A stretch of DNA of 64,000 nucleotides from Lachnospiraceae bacterium JLR.KK002 (GTDB lineage: Bacteria; Bacillota; Clostridia; Lachnospirales; Lachnospiraceae), in contig JAYMNP010000001.1 in the NCBI GenBank assembly GCA_036941025.1, positions 1,364,001 through 1,428,000 of the forward strand. The letters run 5' to 3'. Below, one piece after another: positions 7,919 to 16,572 of this stretch (position 1 is the stretch's first letter; each line of letters opens with the position of its first letter). Below the pieces are notes generated by a model, which saw only the letters and a list, made by a program, of their open reading frames with translations, ran no database searches and had not been told where the DNA came from. A program made the translations under genes and the position numbers.

Positions 7919-9527
7919 ATTAGTGTCTGCTGATTAAGCAAATATTTGCAACTTCCAACTCTTACATCTGCTCCAGTTACACCAAAATCGGATCAGATAC
8001 AAAAGAGCATAAAGTATTCGCCTCTGAATCTTGAATAGATTCATCACAAATACAGATAATGCGACAGAAGTTAACTGCGTTTCCTCCAGCTTGGTGGTAA
8101 TACAGTCCATGCCATAGCAGCGTTTGCTTAAGCTAAAAGTACGTTCCACTTCGATTCTGTCAGTATTATCCTGATACTCTTGTTTTTTATCAACTTTTAC
8201 TGCAGCACTTGGTCTGCCCAGTTTTGGTCCTGACAGACGGATCCCATGCTCTTTGCAATAACTCCTGTTTTCTCTGGTCCGGTATATCTGATCTGCCAGC
8301 ACACGTTTCGGATAATAACCGGTGCGTTCCTTGAAGCGTTCTACCGCTTCAATCAGGCAGGTGCTCTCGTTATATGCTTCAAACGATATTTTTTCGATGC
8401 GTCCGTATCCTTCACTGTCAAGGCTTAGATCAAACTTTGCACCAAATTCAACTGGGGCTTTTACTTTCCCCCTGACAATAGGACGAAGCCATGGCTGCGA
8501 GATGCTTACGATACGATGTTCCACTGAGTGTACTTTGTTATCGTACATGTACTTCTGCTGCTCGTACAGCGTGATGATAGTCAGATACAAACTAATTTCT
8601 TTATCTGTCATCGCATATCCGTCGCTCATGAACTTTTCCAGATATCCGATGTCTCTTGCAACGTAACCAAGCTGTTTGCGCAGTGCCTTCCTGATTTTCT
8701 TTGCACTATGTTTTTTACTTTTGGCAAATGAAAGATAATCTTTTCTGGCACGTCTTCTATAGCGTCTTGGCAGTGGAAGACCATAGGATTTGCAAAAACG
8801 GTAAATGATGGTTTCCAGTTTCTCCCTTGCTTCGTTCAGGAGTGAAATATCCTGGGGATAACGGATGTCTGCCGGTGCACAGGTTGCGTCCAGTGTCAGT
8901 GTTCCTTTGTTTGTGTCTTCTTTCAAAGCGTCATTATCGCCGGAGTTTCCGGAAGATGGTGGTGTATTGTTGTCATCATCTTTGTGAGCAAGAAGATACT
9001 CATTTACTTCCATCAGCATTTCAGCAGAAATGCGTTTGCGAAAAAGAACCAGTGTGCTTGCATCAAACGGAGCTTCTTCCTGATAGCCGGGAAGTCCGAT
9101 AAAGTACTGCAGATATGGATTCTCTGTGATCTGTTCCACGAGTTCACGATCAGAATACTGGAACTTGGTCTGGATGATCAGGGCTCCTAACGCCATCCGA
9201 AATGGCTTGGCAACATTACCCGTACCACTCGGGAACAGTCTGGCATATTTTACTTCAAATTCATCCCATGGGATTCGGTCAGCCAGTTTGATCCAGCGGT
9301 TATCCGAGTTCATGTGGAGTCCCATAGGCTGGTTGAAATCGAGAAACGAGTGGTGTAACTTGTTAATAGGTTTGTACATTGATTTAGCCCCTTTATACAT
9401 AAAATATGCAGAATAACTGCAAGAAAAACGGTTTGATTTTATCAAAATCCTTGCAGGTATTATACCATAAAATGCGGTAAAAGTCGGTAAAATCAAGTGT
9501 TTTAAACCTAATCAGCAGACACTAATT
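7919..9527 (-). mobile_element. IS5-type insertion sequence with perfect 19-bp inverted repeats
   Basis: AATTAGTGTCTGCTGATTA at 7919-7937 is repeated as its exact complement at 9509-9527. AATT at the tips could instead be a target duplication. The transposase stop codon lies inside the left repeat. It abuts the IS66 right end, only about 8 bp away. Confidence 0.88.
7934..9379 (-). CDS. IS5-type DDE transposase (481 aa)
   Basis: The start is placed at the ATG at 9377-9379 (MYKPINKLHHSFLDFNQ), the conserved N-terminus of this group, with a purine-rich AAAGGGG site upstream; longer frames add sequence unlike a transposase. A DUF772-like N-terminal domain (FRMALGALIIQTKFQYSDRE) precedes the catalytic core. 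The core has Asp in TLTLDATCAPADI, Asp in RVLADQIYRTRENR and Glu in RIEVERTFSLSKRCYG. It appears intact. Confidence 0.92.
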   Translation of the reverse strand: MYKPINKLHHSFLDFNQPMGLHMNSDNRWIKLADRIPWDEFEVKYARLFPSGTGNVAKPFRMALGALIIQTKFQYSDRELVEQITENPYLQYFIGLPGYQEEAPFDASTLVLFRKRISAEMLMEVNEYLLAHKDDDNNTPPSSGNSGDNDALKEDTNKGTLTLDATCAPADIRYPQDISLLNEAREKLETIIYRFCKSYGLPLPRRYRRRARKDYLSFAKSKKHSAKKIRKALRKQLGYVARDIGYLEKFMSDGYAMTDKEISLYLTIITLYEQQKYMYDNKVHSVEHRIVSISQPWLRPIVRGKVKAPVEFGAKFDLSLDSEGYGRIEKISFEAYNESTCLIEAVERFKERTGYYPKRVLADQIYRTRENRSYCKEHGIRLSGPKLGRPSAAVKVDKKQEYQDNTDRIEVERTFSLSKRCYGMDCITTKLEETQLTSVALSVFVMNLFKIQRRILYALLYLIRFWCNWSRCKSWKLQIFA

Positions 9528-9686
9528 AAACCCTTGTCACTCCGTCAGGATATTTTGCGCTTACTATAGATTTATTAAAAGCACCAGGCTTTCTATCAAA
9601 ATCTATAGGAGATCCTATATAAAATCAAATATCAAAGACCACTAGTACAGCGTTTTTTTGATGCTCATATACTATCAAGGCTGTTT

Positions 9687-10356
9687 TTAACCAGCATATT
9701 TCCAGTTAAATGCTTTGGCTGTTAAATTGTATTGTTTAATAAAATTAAGGATGCTTTGAGCCATTTCCTCTACGGATTTATAGCTGCCTTTTTTCAAAAG
9801 CTTCCGATTGATGATACCAAACCAGATTTCTATCTGGTTCACCCAGGAACTGTGCTTCGGCGTATATACAAAACGAATCCTGTGGCTTTCATCCATAAGG
9901 AAAGTTTCCCTGCTTTTCATGCTCTCCAGTATGCCTTTCTTTCCCTTAATACCAGGATCAACCGTAATGGAACATTTCTGTGCAACCAACTTTACAGGTC
10001 CTTCGGATTTATGGGTATTAAGACCATCACAGATAATGATATAGTTTTTATCTGCATCCTCTGATATAAGCTGCCCCACAGCATTGCAGAAATCTTCCTC
10101 ATTTCGTGTGCTGTTCAGATACGGTGACTGGATCCTGCCATCTGCAACACGCAGGAATGTGATCAGACTTATAGTGCCATGACGGATGTATTCAAACTCA
10201 TGCAGCGCCGGGCTGCCCGGGCGTACCGGCTTGTCCGGATATTTGCGCTCCAATGCCTGGATCCCGGTCATTTCATCCGTGGAATATACTTCCGTACCGC
10301 ATTCAGCAAGTTCCGAAGCCTGAAGATAGATGCCGCAGATTGTTTCAATTTTTTTT
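9687..10356 (-). CDS. IS630 transposase catalytic half, read by -1 frameshift
   Basis: The frame downstream of the A8 run carries the DDE domain: Asp in VYSTDEMTGIQALERK, Asp in YIIICDGLNTHKS, and Glu in SSWVNQIEIWFGIINR. It lacks its own ribosome site and start, although the frame stays open upstream to 10511. It should be made as a fusion with the DNA-binding half at 10345-10926. The join AAA-AAA-ATT in place of AAA-AAA-AAT-TGA gives one full-length IS630 protein. Confidence 0.85.
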
Positions 10357-10926
10357 AAAGGATTCCGGGTTATCGTGCCTTTCCGGGGAGTTGAGCCAGT
10401 AACGGTTTTTCCATGGTGCGATACCCGCAAATTTAAGGAACCTCTGTACACTTGCGACAGAAATGGATCCCACGATACCCTGCCTGACAGCTTCTTTCGC
10501 AAGGGATGCAAGATTCCAGCAGCTCAGCTCACAGCCAAAGTCTTTTGGGTTTTTACACGCCAGTTCATTGATGAGCATGATCTGTTCCGGGGTGAATACA
10601 GGCTCTTTTCCGGGTCTTTGTTTATCTGAAAGCACAGACTTTATGACATCAGACAGCTTTTTATCACCATCCGGTCCGTCATACTCCTCCGTCTGGGCAA
10701 TAAGGTCTATGTTGTTATAAAAACGATTCCGCCATATGCTGACAGTCGAATAGGTGGTTCCAAGCGCTTCTGCGATCTGGGTATTGTTTTTCTCCTCCGC
10801 GGCCATCAATATAATTTTGGATCGGGTCACAATACATGATGGCAGGGAATAGCTGGTGCTGAAATTTTTTAATATTGTTTCTGCCTTATCAGACAAAGTA
10901 AAAGAAGCAGCTTGAAAACCACGCAT
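10345..10926 (-). CDS. IS630 transposase, DNA-binding N-terminal half (193 aa before the frameshift)
   Basis: The start is the ATG at 10924-10926 after GGAGGGAATATT. Two helix-turn-helix regions are visible (KNNTQIAEALGTTYSTVSIW and a second near GSISVASVQRFLKFAG). The in-frame stop at 10345-10347 lies directly after the slippery A8, so this product is either a truncated inhibitor-like protein or the first half of the full transposase. Confidence 0.88.
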   Translation of the reverse strand: MRGFQAASFTLSDKAETILKNFSTSYSLPSCIVTRSKIILMAAEEKNNTQIAEALGTTYSTVSIWRNRFYNNIDLIAQTEEYDGPDGDKKLSDVIKSVLSDKQRPGKEPVFTPEQIMLINELACKNPKDFGCELSCWNLASLAKEAVRQGIVGSISVASVQRFLKFAGIAPWKNRYWLNSPERHDNPESFKKN

Positions 10927-11037
10927 AATATTCCCTCCAATTTGAACCAATTCCTGTTAAGATATTATTGCATATTTTATAAAAAAATGGAAGAAAAAAG
11001 CATATGGTTATCAAAGAAACATTGTACTAGATGTTGT

Positions 11038-11106
11038 GGTGGCTCTCAAGCATTAGAATACCAAAATCAAATGGCTCTCAAGCGATAAAACGGTGGCTCC
11101 GAAGCG
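11038..11106. repeat. three direct repeats at the integrase end, arm-site-like
   Basis: TGGCTCTCAAGC occurs at 11040 and 11072, and a variant TGGCTCCGAAGC at 11094, all in the same orientation. They sit beyond the integrase terminator at the likely end of the integrative element. Tn916 integrase uses short direct repeats near the ends as arm sites, so these are candidates for that function. The IS630 element ends only about 10 bp before the first repeat. Confidence 0.55.
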
Positions 11107-11124
11107 TTAGAATATTCAGAACGC

Positions 11125-11168
11125 AAAAAACCCCTGAAAATGCCCATTCTATGGGATTTTCAGGGGTT
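11125..11168 (-). terminator. terminator downstream of the integrase
   Basis: Long near-perfect stem CCCCTGAAAAT-CCCAT / ATGGG-ATTTTCAGGGG; on the minus strand it is followed by TTTTTTG. About 170 bp beyond the integrase stop. Confidence 0.9.
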
Positions 11169-11342
11169 CGTGAATCATTTTCATTCAGAAGTTTACTGAT
11201 TCATCTGTTTTGCGAAGTTTGAAAAACAGGTTATATATTTTTATCTAAAATCCCTATTTTTCAAGCACTATCTGCATTTGAATCACTGCACACGCACTGA
11301 TTCATACTAAAATTACTCAATTTTCTTGAGTAGAGAATCTTC

Positions 11343-12599
11343 CTATATAATACCTACCAAACTCTCATACTCAACCGTTTCCTTATTGTTATTATTCTGC
11401 AGGAAATCCCCTACACGCAAGGCTTCTTTTGCTTTTATGTCATCCAACACATGGGTATATGAAACCGTTGTATTATAATTTGCGTGTCCCATAATTTCCT
11501 GTACCGTTCTTGGTGTCATTCCCTTTTCAAAACATCTGGTTGCAAAAGTGTGACGTAAAGCATGTGGGTGTATACGCTCAAAAGTTTTTTGTACAGCAGA
11601 TCCATACAGTGCCTCCATACGGTACATATCATTTATCTGGCTTGTAATATACCTCATATCACTCTCTACGCTGTAACGCCCAATCGGTGAACCCATAGAT
11701 GTCAGGAATACCAGATTTCCAAATTCCTCCGGTTGACGCCATCGCTCACCCAAATCCTCTCGTTTCCTTTTAATTTTTTCCATCTGTCTTTCAAGAATAC
11801 TTTTTGTTTCTCCAAAGAACGGAATTTTTCTGACAGAATTTTCTGTCTTTGGTGAAGTCATTCTCATTGTCTTTTTCCCATCTGCATAGTCATAAGACAA
11901 TGTTCTTTTTACATAGATAAACTTTCCGGCAAAATCAATATCCTCCCAGCGAAGACCACCGATCTCACCTACCCGCATACCCGTTAGAAGCATGAATTTA
12001 TACATTTCCTCATACCAACTTTTCGTTCGTTCAAGGTACTCTAAGAAAATTTCCTGTTCCTCTACAGAAAGTACCCTGCGCTCGACTTTCTCACACTTAG
12101 GTATTATCACACCAACTACTGGATTTAATCTCATCAATCCGTTTGCGATAGCAGCTTCAATACAATTCTGCAAAATTCCTGTTGCTTCTCTGACGGACTT
12201 AGTTGAGCGCCCTGCTTCCAGCATATCCGCAATCGCAGTCTGAACATGGAGTTGTCTAATATCCGCCAAAGGTTTTGTACCAATACGCACTCCATAGTAA
12301 TTCAAAAATTTTCGCTTGTAGGAAGGTGAACCACCATTTTTCAAAGTTGGTGCCTTGTATTTAGAATACCATTCTTCAAACCATTCACTTAAAGTAACCT
12401 TTTTGCCATCCATATCCGGCATCAAATTACTCCGTTTGGCTTCATCAATGGCTATTGCAAGATTCTTTTTTAATTCTTTTATCTTCCAATCATATAATAC
12501 AATTGACTTTCCTTCCACCTGCGCTCTACCCATATATCTTCCGTCTGGTCTTTGGGACAGCCCTCTACCTAACTCTTTGCCCTTTAAGTCTTTACCCAT
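11343..12599 (-). CDS. int: Tn916-type tyrosine integrase (418 aa)
   Basis: The start was chosen at the ATG at 12597-12599, preceded by AGAGGATG. The N-terminus (GRGLSQRPDGRYMGRAQVEG) matches the AP2-like arm-binding domain of Tn916 integrases. A SAM-like core-binding domain spans residues about 80-170. The catalytic domain has Arg in LTGMRVGEIGGLRWED, HALRHTFA and the Tyr nucleophile in TTVSYTHVLDD. It performs excision and integration of the element together with the excisionase encoded upstream on the same strand. Length is close to Tn916 Int (405 aa). It looks functional. Confidence 0.95.
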   Translation of the reverse strand: MGKDLKGKELGRGLSQRPDGRYMGRAQVEGKSIVLYDWKIKELKKNLAIAIDEAKRSNLMPDMDGKKVTLSEWFEEWYSKYKAPTLKNGGSPSYKRKFLNYYGVRIGTKPLADIRQLHVQTAIADMLEAGRSTKSVREATGILQNCIEAAIANGLMRLNPVVGVIIPKCEKVERRVLSVEEQEIFLEYLERTKSWYEEMYKFMLLTGMRVGEIGGLRWEDIDFAGKFIYVKRTLSYDYADGKKTMRMTSPKTENSVRKIPFFGETKSILERQMEKIKRKREDLGERWRQPEEFGNLVFLTSMGSPIGRYSVESDMRYITSQINDMYRMEALYGSAVQKTFERIHPHALRHTFATRCFEKGMTPRTVQEIMGHANYNTTVSYTHVLDDIKAKEALRVGDFLQNNNNKETVEYESLVGII

Positions 12600-12689
12600 A
12601 ATTCTCATCCTCTCGCAATCGTTCATTCACAATCTCGAAAAGCTCAAATTATCAGCAATCCTTAAAACTCCAAAGAATTTCGATGCCTG

Positions 12690-12905
12690 TTATTTATTTT
12701 GCAAATCAGAGTATTTTCCTTTACGAAACTTAACATCTGAATAAAAATCACTCATACCTGAGTTTTTCTCAAACGTTTCCAGACTCATGATTACCATATC
12801 ACCATAACCATTTTTGGTTATAAAAATAGGTTCTTCTGTGCTGTGACATAACTCAGACATTGTTGTTGTATCTCTTAATTCCCTGATTGGTATTATTTTA
12901 GGCAT
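12690..12905 (-). CDS. Phd/YefM-family antitoxin, apparently orphan (71 aa)
   Basis: MPKIIPIRELRDTTTMSELC and EEPIFITKNGYGDMVIMS are the conserved N-terminal DNA-binding half of Phd/YefM antitoxins. The C-terminal toxin-binding part is short. No RelE/Doc-type gene follows: the next gene on this strand is the integrase. GAAGGAG precedes the ATG. It may serve as a regulator of the int/xis region, or be a relic of a toxin-antitoxin pair. Confidence 0.8.
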   Translation of the reverse strand: MPKIIPIRELRDTTTMSELCHSTEEPIFITKNGYGDMVIMSLETFEKNSGMSDFYSDVKFRKGKYSDLQNK

Positions 12906-12970
12906 CTTCTCATCTCCTTCGTTTTAAGTGTAGCATAATAATGACGCAATTTCAAGAGGAATTTTTCAAA

Positions 12971-13165
12971 TCACATAATTAGTTGAAATTTTGCACTTTT
13001 TCTCAGTTCTTCATCAAATAATTCTTTATGTACAAATACCCTTCGACCAATACGAACCACATATTTGCAACAGGGATTAGCAAGCATTTCTCTTGCCTTA
13101 GTTTTCCCTATGCCAACATATACACAAAATTCACTGACTGACAATAATGTTTTCTCACATCCCAT
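12971..13165 (-). CDS. xis: Tn916-type excisionase (64 aa)
   Basis: A small winged-helix protein with LLSVSEFCVYVGIGKTKAREML and YVVRIGRRVFVHKELFDEEL, as in Tn916 Xis. It bends DNA at the element ends to favour excision by Int. AAGGAGG precedes the ATG. It is separated from int only by the small Phd-like gene. Confidence 0.93.
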   Translation of the reverse strand: MGCEKTLLSVSEFCVYVGIGKTKAREMLANPCCKYVVRIGRRVFVHKELFDEELRKSAKFQLIM

Positions 13166-13593
13166 CTTTTCCTCCTTCCCCGGTAATTATATATCTACCA
13201 ATAAAAATACGCTTCCTCCATTTATTAGCAGATAAAAACTGCAATACAGGTGGTGGCTCATTACACCGCCCACATCGGTCTTGCACCGTCATTTCATTGA
13301 CCGGATTGCGGTTTCCCCGCAACCCGGAAGTATCATTATCATAGATATGCTTCATCGCCCCATGTAACTGCTACATATTTTGCCCGATCTCACTCGCTCC
13401 TTACCTTTGCTTCAATGTCCTGTTCCAACATTTCCTCACGTTTCACCCCGTTAAAAGACAGGGCAGGTACGTCATGGCGCATCTGCTTAGTGGCTCTGCA
13501 TATCCTCACGTCCTGTATGCAATACAGTATTCAATTTTCAAGGTACACCGCTGTAAATCCTGTCAGCTATGGAAAAGGGCAGCAAGCCGCCCT
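13166..13593. other. intergenic region between xis and the Orf8-like gene
   Basis: 428 bp with no convincing gene. A 66-codon minus-strand frame covers 13155-13355 but lacks a clear ribosome site and resembles no family I know. In Tn916-like elements this interval holds leader and promoter sequence for xis-int. I see no strong terminator. Confidence 0.5.
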
Positions 13594-13842
13594 TTATACC
13601 GCTTCAAACGCCAGTATCTTTGTGATTAGCTTTGTTTCAAGCCTCCGGCGCAGTGTTTCATCGACACAATAATGAAGCCGCCCTCCCTCGTCATACATCT
13701 TCCGGGTGGACAGGGAAATTATGTATCCTTCATAATGCTTTAACACTGTATTGATTGCCATTACGTCACCCTCTGATGCTGCCTTAATGATATGGAAAGG
13801 CAACAAATTTTTTTCTTCTCTGCTCTTACATCTCTTTTTCAT
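13594..13842 (-). CDS. Tn916 Orf8-like helix-turn-helix protein (82 aa)
   Basis: LLPFHIIKAASEGDVMAINTVLKHYEGYI and LHYCVDETLRRRLETKLITKILAF match the HTH domain protein Orf8 of Tn916-type elements. It overlaps the sigma-like gene by 17 bases on the same strand, as in Tn916, where the pair controls expression of transfer genes. Confidence 0.88.
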   Translation of the reverse strand: MKKRCKSREEKNLLPFHIIKAASEGDVMAINTVLKHYEGYIISLSTRKMYDEGGRLHYCVDETLRRRLETKLITKILAFEAV

Positions 13843-14266
13843 CCGCTTTTCCCTCCATAATCTTCTTTAAAATCTCAAGCGAGCGTGTCCGGTGTTCATG
13901 GACTGTGCTGCGGACAAGGTTCATCTCCCTTGCGATGTCCGCATCACTCATCTCCAGAAAATAAGAAAGCAGTATCACATTCCGCTTCCGTTCTGAGAGA
14001 GCCTGTAATGCTTCCGCAATCAGGGCATCTTTCACCTCAATGTCATATCCATACACTGTGAAATGACTGTTTTCCACTCCATACTCATCCATAACAAACA
14101 ACCGGTTCAACTCCTTTTCAGACAGTTCAGAAAACATGGCTTCATGCCGCCTGCGGTATTCTATATATCTGTAATAGCTGGCGGCTTCACCTTTGAGCGA
14201 CATTTGACACAGACGGTCAAACTGATGCCGGATTGTCATTTCATCGTGGAAAGAAGGTTTCTTCAT
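13826..14266 (-). CDS. Tn916 Orf7-like sigma-70-family regulator (146 aa)
   Basis: Residues about 85-140 form a sigma region 4 helix-turn-helix (ALSERKRNVILLSYFLEMSD, ADIAREMNLVRSTVHEHR). The N-terminal half is the short ECF-like domain seen in Tn916 Orf7. GGAGGTGAACTCGT precedes the ATG. Likely activates excision and transfer genes of the element. Confidence 0.9.
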   Translation of the reverse strand: MKKPSFHDEMTIRHQFDRLCQMSLKGEAASYYRYIEYRRRHEAMFSELSEKELNRLFVMDEYGVENSHFTVYGYDIEVKDALIAEALQALSERKRNVILLSYFLEMSDADIAREMNLVRSTVHEHRTRSLEILKKIMEGKADEKEM

Positions 14267-14794
14267 ACGAGTTCACCTCCTCCCCCGTTGTGACGTGACA
14301 AAGGCATGAGCCTTTCCCCTTCCGCCTATATCTCCCCAACGGGGCATGGCGAATGTTCGGGTGGACAAAATTTTTCTTACGAAAATTTTTAATATATAAA
14401 AAACGCCCGGACAGGCAAAATGCCCGCTGGACGTTATTCATATCTGTTATTCTGTTTTTTCCACATGCTACGGGAGCGCATAATTCACTTGTCAGGGTGT
14501 ATCCTGTCTTACTGCCTGTAAAACACCTTATAAAAGAGCCTTTCCACGCCAGAAGCCGGACAGGTTCATAAAGTCAAAAAAATATCCCTCAGACCGTTTA
14601 GAACACATAAATTCCCCTAAACGTACCCAAAGGATAAAAGCCACGCAAAAAACCTCTGGATACTGCGTTTTTTTATATGCAATATCCAAAGTCTTTTTAT
14701 TCTTATGTGTGCATTATGCCCCTCTGATAAAGTGATTTATTAGTGCATTTTCAAAGCGAAATGTGCAATATACACTATACATGGAGGTGCATAT
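14267..14794. promoter_or_regulatory. divergent control region between sigma-like and repressor genes
   Basis: 528 bp without a convincing gene. It separates the minus-strand regulatory pair from the plus-strand repressor, so it should hold both promoters. An A/T-rich block lies at 14371-14400. Just upstream of the repressor, TGCATTTTC and GAAATGTGCA (14735-14768) form an imperfect dyad that could be an autoregulatory operator. Confidence 0.5.
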
Positions 14795-15142
14795 ATGGCA
14801 AGAAAAAAGAAAATTGACAAGGAAATGGGATTCCGTCTGAAGAAGGCTAGAACCGACCAGAAGCTGACCTATGAAGAACTGGCTGAAAAATCCGGCGTTT
14901 CCTCCCGCTATATCAAGGAAATCGAAAATCATGGAAACGTGCCAAGCATTGAAAAGCTAGGGCAGCTCATACGAGCCTTACATATTTCCGCCGATCCGTT
15001 TTTCTATCCGGACGCCCCGGCAGACAACCTTGACTACAAGCGTCTGCTGGTCTATCTGTCACAATGTACGGAAGAACAAATTACAACGATACTCGCTATT
15101 GTGGAAGCCTATCTTCGGACATACAAACATCCCAAAGAATAG
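14795..15142 (+). CDS. Tn916 Orf9-like Cro/CI-type repressor (115 aa)
   Basis: An N-terminal XRE helix-turn-helix spans residues about 12-66 (RLKKARTDQKLTYEELAEKS, SSRYIKEIENHG). The C-terminal tail is short and helical, as in the Orf9 repressors of Tn916-type elements, which restrain the transfer activators. GGAGGTGCATAT precedes the ATG. It is divergent from the sigma-like gene. Confidence 0.88.
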   Translation: MARKKKIDKEMGFRLKKARTDQKLTYEELAEKSGVSSRYIKEIENHGNVPSIEKLGQLIRALHISADPFFYPDAPADNLDYKRLLVYLSQCTEEQITTILAIVEAYLRTYKHPKE

Positions 15143-15204
15143 AATATCCCCAACATCTGAATTTTTTCGTGAGTATTTCTGGATTTTTCTGAACCATGCA
15201 AAAA

Positions 15205-15240
15205 AGGTGGCTCGCCTTCTGCCCTGCCAGCCACCTCTTT
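15205..15240. terminator. bidirectional terminator
   Basis: AGGTGGCT...AGCCACCT stem between two convergent genes, with TTTG on the plus side and TTTTTTGC on the minus side. Confidence 0.8.
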
Positions 15241-15242
15241 GT

Positions 15243-15578
15243 CTATCTGCTGAATTTTTTAAGAAACTCTTTTATACGGATACTCTTTTTTATAATGCCA
15301 AGTCCGTCAAGAACCTGTACGCAGTCCACAAATCCCTGATAATATGCCCGCTGTTCCTCCTTGTAATGGGCATGATCCACCGCATCCATATAGCCCTCCA
15401 AAAACTCCCTGTCCTCTTTCGGCAGCTTGGAAAGATATGCTTCAAATGCCTTCTGCTTCTTTTTCAGTTCCCGGCTGGCTGCTTTTGCTTCCTCCGTCTG
15501 GACGGAATACTCCCTGTCCTCCGATTCGCTGCGCAGCTCCTCAAAGACATCCGACAATGTTTCAAAAACTTCATTCAT
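15243..15578 (-). CDS. hypothetical mobile-element protein, DUF6809-like (111 aa)
   Basis: The start was set at the ATG at 15576-15578, with AAAGGTGG eight bases upstream. The protein is helical and highly charged (ELKKKQKAFEAYLSKLPKED, REFLEGYMDAVDHAHYKEEQ) without membrane segments. The layout recalls DUF6809 proteins of clostridial integrative elements, from memory only. Function unknown. Confidence 0.65.
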   Translation of the reverse strand: MNEVFETLSDVFEELRSESEDREYSVQTEEAKAASRELKKKQKAFEAYLSKLPKEDREFLEGYMDAVDHAHYKEEQRAYYQGFVDCVQVLDGLGIIKKSIRIKEFLKKFSR

Positions 15579-15673
15579 GCTTGTTTCCACCTTTCTCTGT
15601 TAAAAATATTATTGTATTTTACAGGCAGTATTATCAATCCCTAATTCTCTTTCTACAAGATAATTCCCTTACA

Positions 15674-15742
15674 CTTCATCTTTAGAAGTATATTATCAAC
15701 AATATTTCGTAAAATCAATGGTAAGGGACTTCATCTTTAGAA
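15674..15742. repeat. 14-bp direct repeat upstream of an HTH gene
   Basis: CTTCATCTTTAGAA occurs at 15674-15687 and again at 15729-15742, the second copy ending about 15 bp before the conserved reading frame of the HTH protein. Could be an autoregulatory operator or a small duplication. Confidence 0.5.
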
Positions 15743-15814
15743 AGTTGGTGGTAGGATATTAAAATCTATTGGAATAAGGAAAACAACTCCAAAAACCTAA
15801 TCGGTCAAAGGGTT

Positions 15815-16015
15815 ATGGAACTGCGGACGGAAAGGAAGTTGTCACAGAAAGCCCTTGCCGAGCAGCTCCAGCTTGCCGGATATGAGTTTAGCGACCTGAC
15901 TGTTTTACGGATTGAAAAAGGGACAAGGTTTGTCCCGGATTATGAAGTGGTGGCTCTGGCAGAGTTCTTCCATGTATCCTGCGAATACCTCTTAGGCGTA
16001 CAGGACAAAAAATAA
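15815..16015 (+). CDS. XRE-family helix-turn-helix regulator (66 aa from the first ATG)
   Basis: Contains RKLSQKALAEQLQLAGYEFSD and a C-terminal FFHVSCEYLLGV typical of XRE repressors. The first ATG trims the start of the HTH domain. The same frame is open back to a stop at 15752-15754 and reads a plausible extension (KIYWNKENNSKNLIGQRV) beginning at ATT 15758, preceded by GGTGGTAGG. That suggests an ATG-to-ATT start mutation or use of a non-standard start. If so, the annotated 66 residues are only the truncated form. Confidence 0.7.
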   Translation: MELRTERKLSQKALAEQLQLAGYEFSDLTVLRIEKGTRFVPDYEVVALAEFFHVSCEYLLGVQDKK

Positions 16016-16057
16016 GCAGCAATCTGTTTTCACATCACAGACTGCTGCTTAAATTTT
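16014..16057. terminator. bidirectional terminator
   Basis: AAGCAGCAATCTG / CAGACTGCTGCTT stem followed by AAATTTTTG on the plus strand, between the HTH gene and the convergent OmpR-type gene whose end it overlaps. Confidence 0.85.
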
Positions 16058-16469
16058 TGTTGAACCGATAGCCAATGCCCCATACGGTCTGTATGTAAAG
16101 CGGCTTGCCCGGATTGTCCTCTATTTTCTCCCTTATGTGGCTGATATGGCTCATGACAATATTGTAATCGCCGGAATATGGCTCCTGCCAGACAATATCA
16201 TAGATCTGCTCTTTGCTGAATATCCTGCCGGGACTCTGCGCTAACAAATACAGTATTTCAAACTCCCTATTGGTAAGCATAACCTCCGCACCATGTATGA
16301 CCACATTTTTCTCTGCTATGTTCAGCTTCATTTCTCCGATACTAAGGTGTTTTTCCACTTGAAGCACATTACAGCCTTCAAAGCGGGGGCTTTCGCTTAT
16401 AATCTGCAACATTCTCTGGCAGACTTCTTCCTCATCCTCCGAAAAAGACAGTATCATCACCTTACCCAT
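16035..16469 (-). CDS. receiver-less OmpR-type winged-helix regulator (144 aa)
   Basis: The start was placed at the ATG at 16467-16469 (MGKVMILSF), matching the paralogue at 29735-30169. Residues about 50-140 are a complete OmpR/PhoB winged helix (LTNREFEILYLLAQSPGRIF, then VMSHISHIREKIEDN and TVWGIGYRF). The N-terminal part is only about 45 residues and lacks the phospho-acceptor aspartate domain. It therefore cannot be controlled by normal phosphorylation. It is downstream of an AraC gene on the same strand, 100 bp away. It probably regulates the nearby efflux cargo; its paralogue marks the other edge of the cargo. Confidence 0.85.
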   Translation of the reverse strand: MGKVMILSFSEDEEEVCQRMLQIISESPRFEGCNVLQVEKHLSIGEMKLNIAEKNVVIHGAEVMLTNREFEILYLLAQSPGRIFSKEQIYDIVWQEPYSGDYNIVMSHISHIREKIEDNPGKPLYIQTVWGIGYRFNKNLSSSL

Positions 16470-16572
16470 TATAACCACCTGCCTAACACTGATAAACCAA
16501 CTTGTCTTATCTTCATTCTGACCTCCAAAACGACCTCCCTTCCCATTATGCTATGCTGCTTCTCATTCCAGT

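Larger units (their letters stand above)
9645..11028 (-). mobile_element. IS630-family element flanked by TA duplications
   Basis: CTAGTACAGCGTTTTTTTGA at the left and, on the complement from 11030, CTAGTACAATGTTTCTTTGA at the right are inverted repeats. Both sides read C-TA-GTACA inward, which fits IS630 insertion into a duplicated TA. It contains one transposase split over two frames. Confidence 0.9.

Noticed and set aside
13155..13355. A 66-codon minus-strand frame upstream of xis
   Set aside because: No ribosome site and no recognised motif; overlaps the xis start region. Kept only as a note on the intergenic region.
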